The notes under the pieces were generated by a model. It saw only the letters and a program-made list of their open reading frames with translations. It ran no database searches and was not told where the DNA came from. This document shows positions 42,938 through 44,118 of a stretch of DNA of 44,118 bases, in pieces; position 1 is the stretch's first letter; every line of letters begins with the position of its first letter. The position numbers were made by a program, and so were the translations under genes. Source of the stretch: Chromera velia (taxonomy: Eukaryota; Sar; Chromeraceae); assembly GCA_018398765.1 (NCBI GenBank), contig JAHBMJ010000573.1, positions 1 to 44,118 on the forward strand. Reading direction: 5' to 3'.

Positions 42938-43299
42938 TATGACATAATGAGACCTACCGGACTTTAACATCATTTCGGACTTTGAAATATAGGAATAACA
43001 TAGGGTGTTCTATTGTATTTAATCGTTGTTTATAAGCTTTTAAATTTAATAAACATTCTTTAAAATGTGATTCTTTTAAAATAAAAGATAAAACAAAGAA
43101 TTGAAGTTAGTTGTATCAATGTTAGATCATAGCTATATTTTAATAACCATAATAGTAGCTGCGTAATTGGCATATCTATGCATATGATGCAATAAATGCG
43201 ATCGAAAAATAGATACAACTCTGTTATATGAAAGTTTGAACAGATACTAGATGCGATTGCAATGAGTCTGAGATTATTTCAGTTAGAATGTCTCCCCAA
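42938..43299. other. AT-rich spacer, no gene recognised
   Basis: Low-GC DNA lies between the LINE breakpoint and the orphan exon. No motif or repeat of note. Confidence 0.6.
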
Positions 43300-43593
43300 C
43301 TAGGTTTTTCCCCTATGAGTTTTTACACATTCTTCCCATGGGAAGTCAGGGTACCACTCTTTCATTCTGTCAAGCAACGCAAACGGTAACTCATTGCCCC
43401 TCTCTGTCAAAGAAAAACCCCAGCAAATGATGTCATCCATGGGCCAAGAATCCTTCCACAGTTTCGATTTTCCTCTTTCGGATGTACATTTTGTAGCACT
43501 GAGCTTTCCAAAGATATCTGAGGTGCCACCGTACCATTGAAGCAGCAGCTGTGAAGGATCCTTTCCCGTCTCCTGTGCCAAAAACTGTTCTAC
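43300..43593 (-). CDS. Terminal exon of an unrecognised protein
   Basis: On the minus strand a good acceptor (cttcttcttttcgtgtgcgttcatgcag, at 43594 and above) precedes 97 codons ending in TAG at 43302-43300. The stretch is rich in Trp, Gly, Pro and Cys with globular character (LLLQWYGGTSDIFGK, DSWPMDDIICWGFSL, MKEWYPDFPWEECVK), unlike repeat translations. It starts in phase 0. The frame just upstream (44024-43677) cannot be joined in phase with the visible GT donors, so the preceding exon is either outside the window or not recognised. I know no family for it. Confidence 0.45.
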   Translation of the reverse strand, partial: VEQFLAQETGKDPSQLLLQWYGGTSDIFGKLSATKCTSERGKSKLWKDSWPMDDIICWGFSLTERGNELPFALLDRMKEWYPDFPWEECVKTHRGKT

Positions 43594-43961
43594 CTGCATG
43601 AACGCACACGAAAAGAAGAAGAAAATATGCATGAATGCACATTTTCTGGAGTGTGGTCACCAGAAATTCTGTGTATCTAAATATTACCCTGTCCTTCTTT
43701 CACCAACCTTTCCGATGTAGAATGGCGCAGTATCTCCCTCTTGTCTGTCTGCCCCCGTCTTCTGTCTTTCTCTGTGAAACTCGGAACTTCAAACCCTCCC
43801 TCTCTTTGTGAGTCTACCAACAAAGTTGATGTCACTGTATGTTTGGAAGGTGATGGGAAGGTATAACTCCGTAACAGCTTGCATGTGTTATGCAGACTAA
43901 GCCCGCAGATTGTATTATTAACAGTTACAGAGCCGCTCGCTCCGCTCGCAACTCCAAATTG

Positions 43962-44055
43962 CATCCAACTGGCTTTCAACTGGCCAATACACGCCCGGAG
44001 AGGCGATAAGAAGAAGGCTTCCAACTGGTTTCCAACTGGCTTCCAACTGGCTTCT
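43962..44055. repeat. 11-bp CCAACTGGCTT repeats
   Basis: Two clusters, catccaactggctttcaactgg (43962-43985) and three units at 44018-44055 (ccaactggttt, ccaactggctt, ccaactggctt). Nothing else is recognised between 43594 and the end of the window. Confidence 0.7.
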
Positions 44056-44118
44056 CATGCGCGCGTTATATATATAGCTCTGTATTGGCAATACAGATTT
44101 GCCGTGATTTTTTTTTTT

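Noticed and set aside
1-44118. CRISPR arrays, rRNA genes, prokaryotic operons, viral genes
   Set aside because: No spacer-repeat array, no rRNA-like conserved blocks, no ribosome binding sites ahead of compact genes and no viral hallmark genes were seen. The tandem arrays have no unique spacers.

Overview
This window is nuclear DNA from a eukaryote, most likely a chromerid or other myzozoan alga (Chromera-like). That assignment is an inference. The evidence is GT-AG introns in recognisable exons, single-copy genes scattered among transposons and satellites, a LINE with endonuclease and reverse transcriptase, a plant/alga-type wax synthase, and strong over-representation of TGCATGCA, the best-known ApiAP2 target motif. 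Nothing looks prokaryotic, organellar or viral.

Region by region: 1-440 is a 151-bp minisatellite. 2.7-5.4 kb holds an uninterrupted frame for a protein with a TPR-like hairpin, a basic low-complexity linker and a C3HC4 RING finger. The RING is completed only by a -1 frameshift at a canonical A AAA AAA heptamer. Immediately downstream, and slightly overlapping, lie five exons of the C-terminal half of a purple acid phosphatase (5.41-7.77 kb). The first half of that enzyme is not visible. 7.8-10.5 kb has no recognisable gene. 10.57-12.09 kb is three abutting tandem arrays (73, 68 and 84/96/105 bp). 12.85-15.71 kb holds three DNA transposons: a Mutator-like fold-back, a 232-bp hAT-like MITE, and a 1.26-kb TIR element.

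17.42-25.32 kb is one LTR retrotransposon without recognisable gag-pol (4-bp duplication ATAC). Its 3' LTR is split by a 3,498-bp TIR transposon, which itself carries a 191-bp palindromic element and a degenerate 35-36-bp array. 25.77-31.62 kb is a 5'-truncated, frameshifted LINE on the minus strand. 32.34-33.52 kb is an intact, intronless membrane acyltransferase of the wax synthase family (minus strand), the cleanest gene here. A LINE-like C-terminal remnant lies at 34.8-35.1 kb and a 533-bp hAT element with a perfect 8-bp duplication at 35.76-36.29 kb. 37.47-42.94 kb appears to be a second, oppositely oriented LINE-related unit carrying the 5' part that the first copy lacks. A 2,147-bp hAT-like transposon interrupts its first frame. 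One orphan exon on the minus strand sits at 43.3-43.6 kb.

The host genes do not form an obvious pathway. The most unusual point for follow-up is the 5.1-5.5 kb interval: a candidate -1 frameshift signal (slippery heptamer, 4-nt spacer, 8-bp stem) that decides whether the RING is complete, followed by a RING stop codon that lies inside the phosphatase reading frame. All coordinates were read by eye. No alignment or database search was run.
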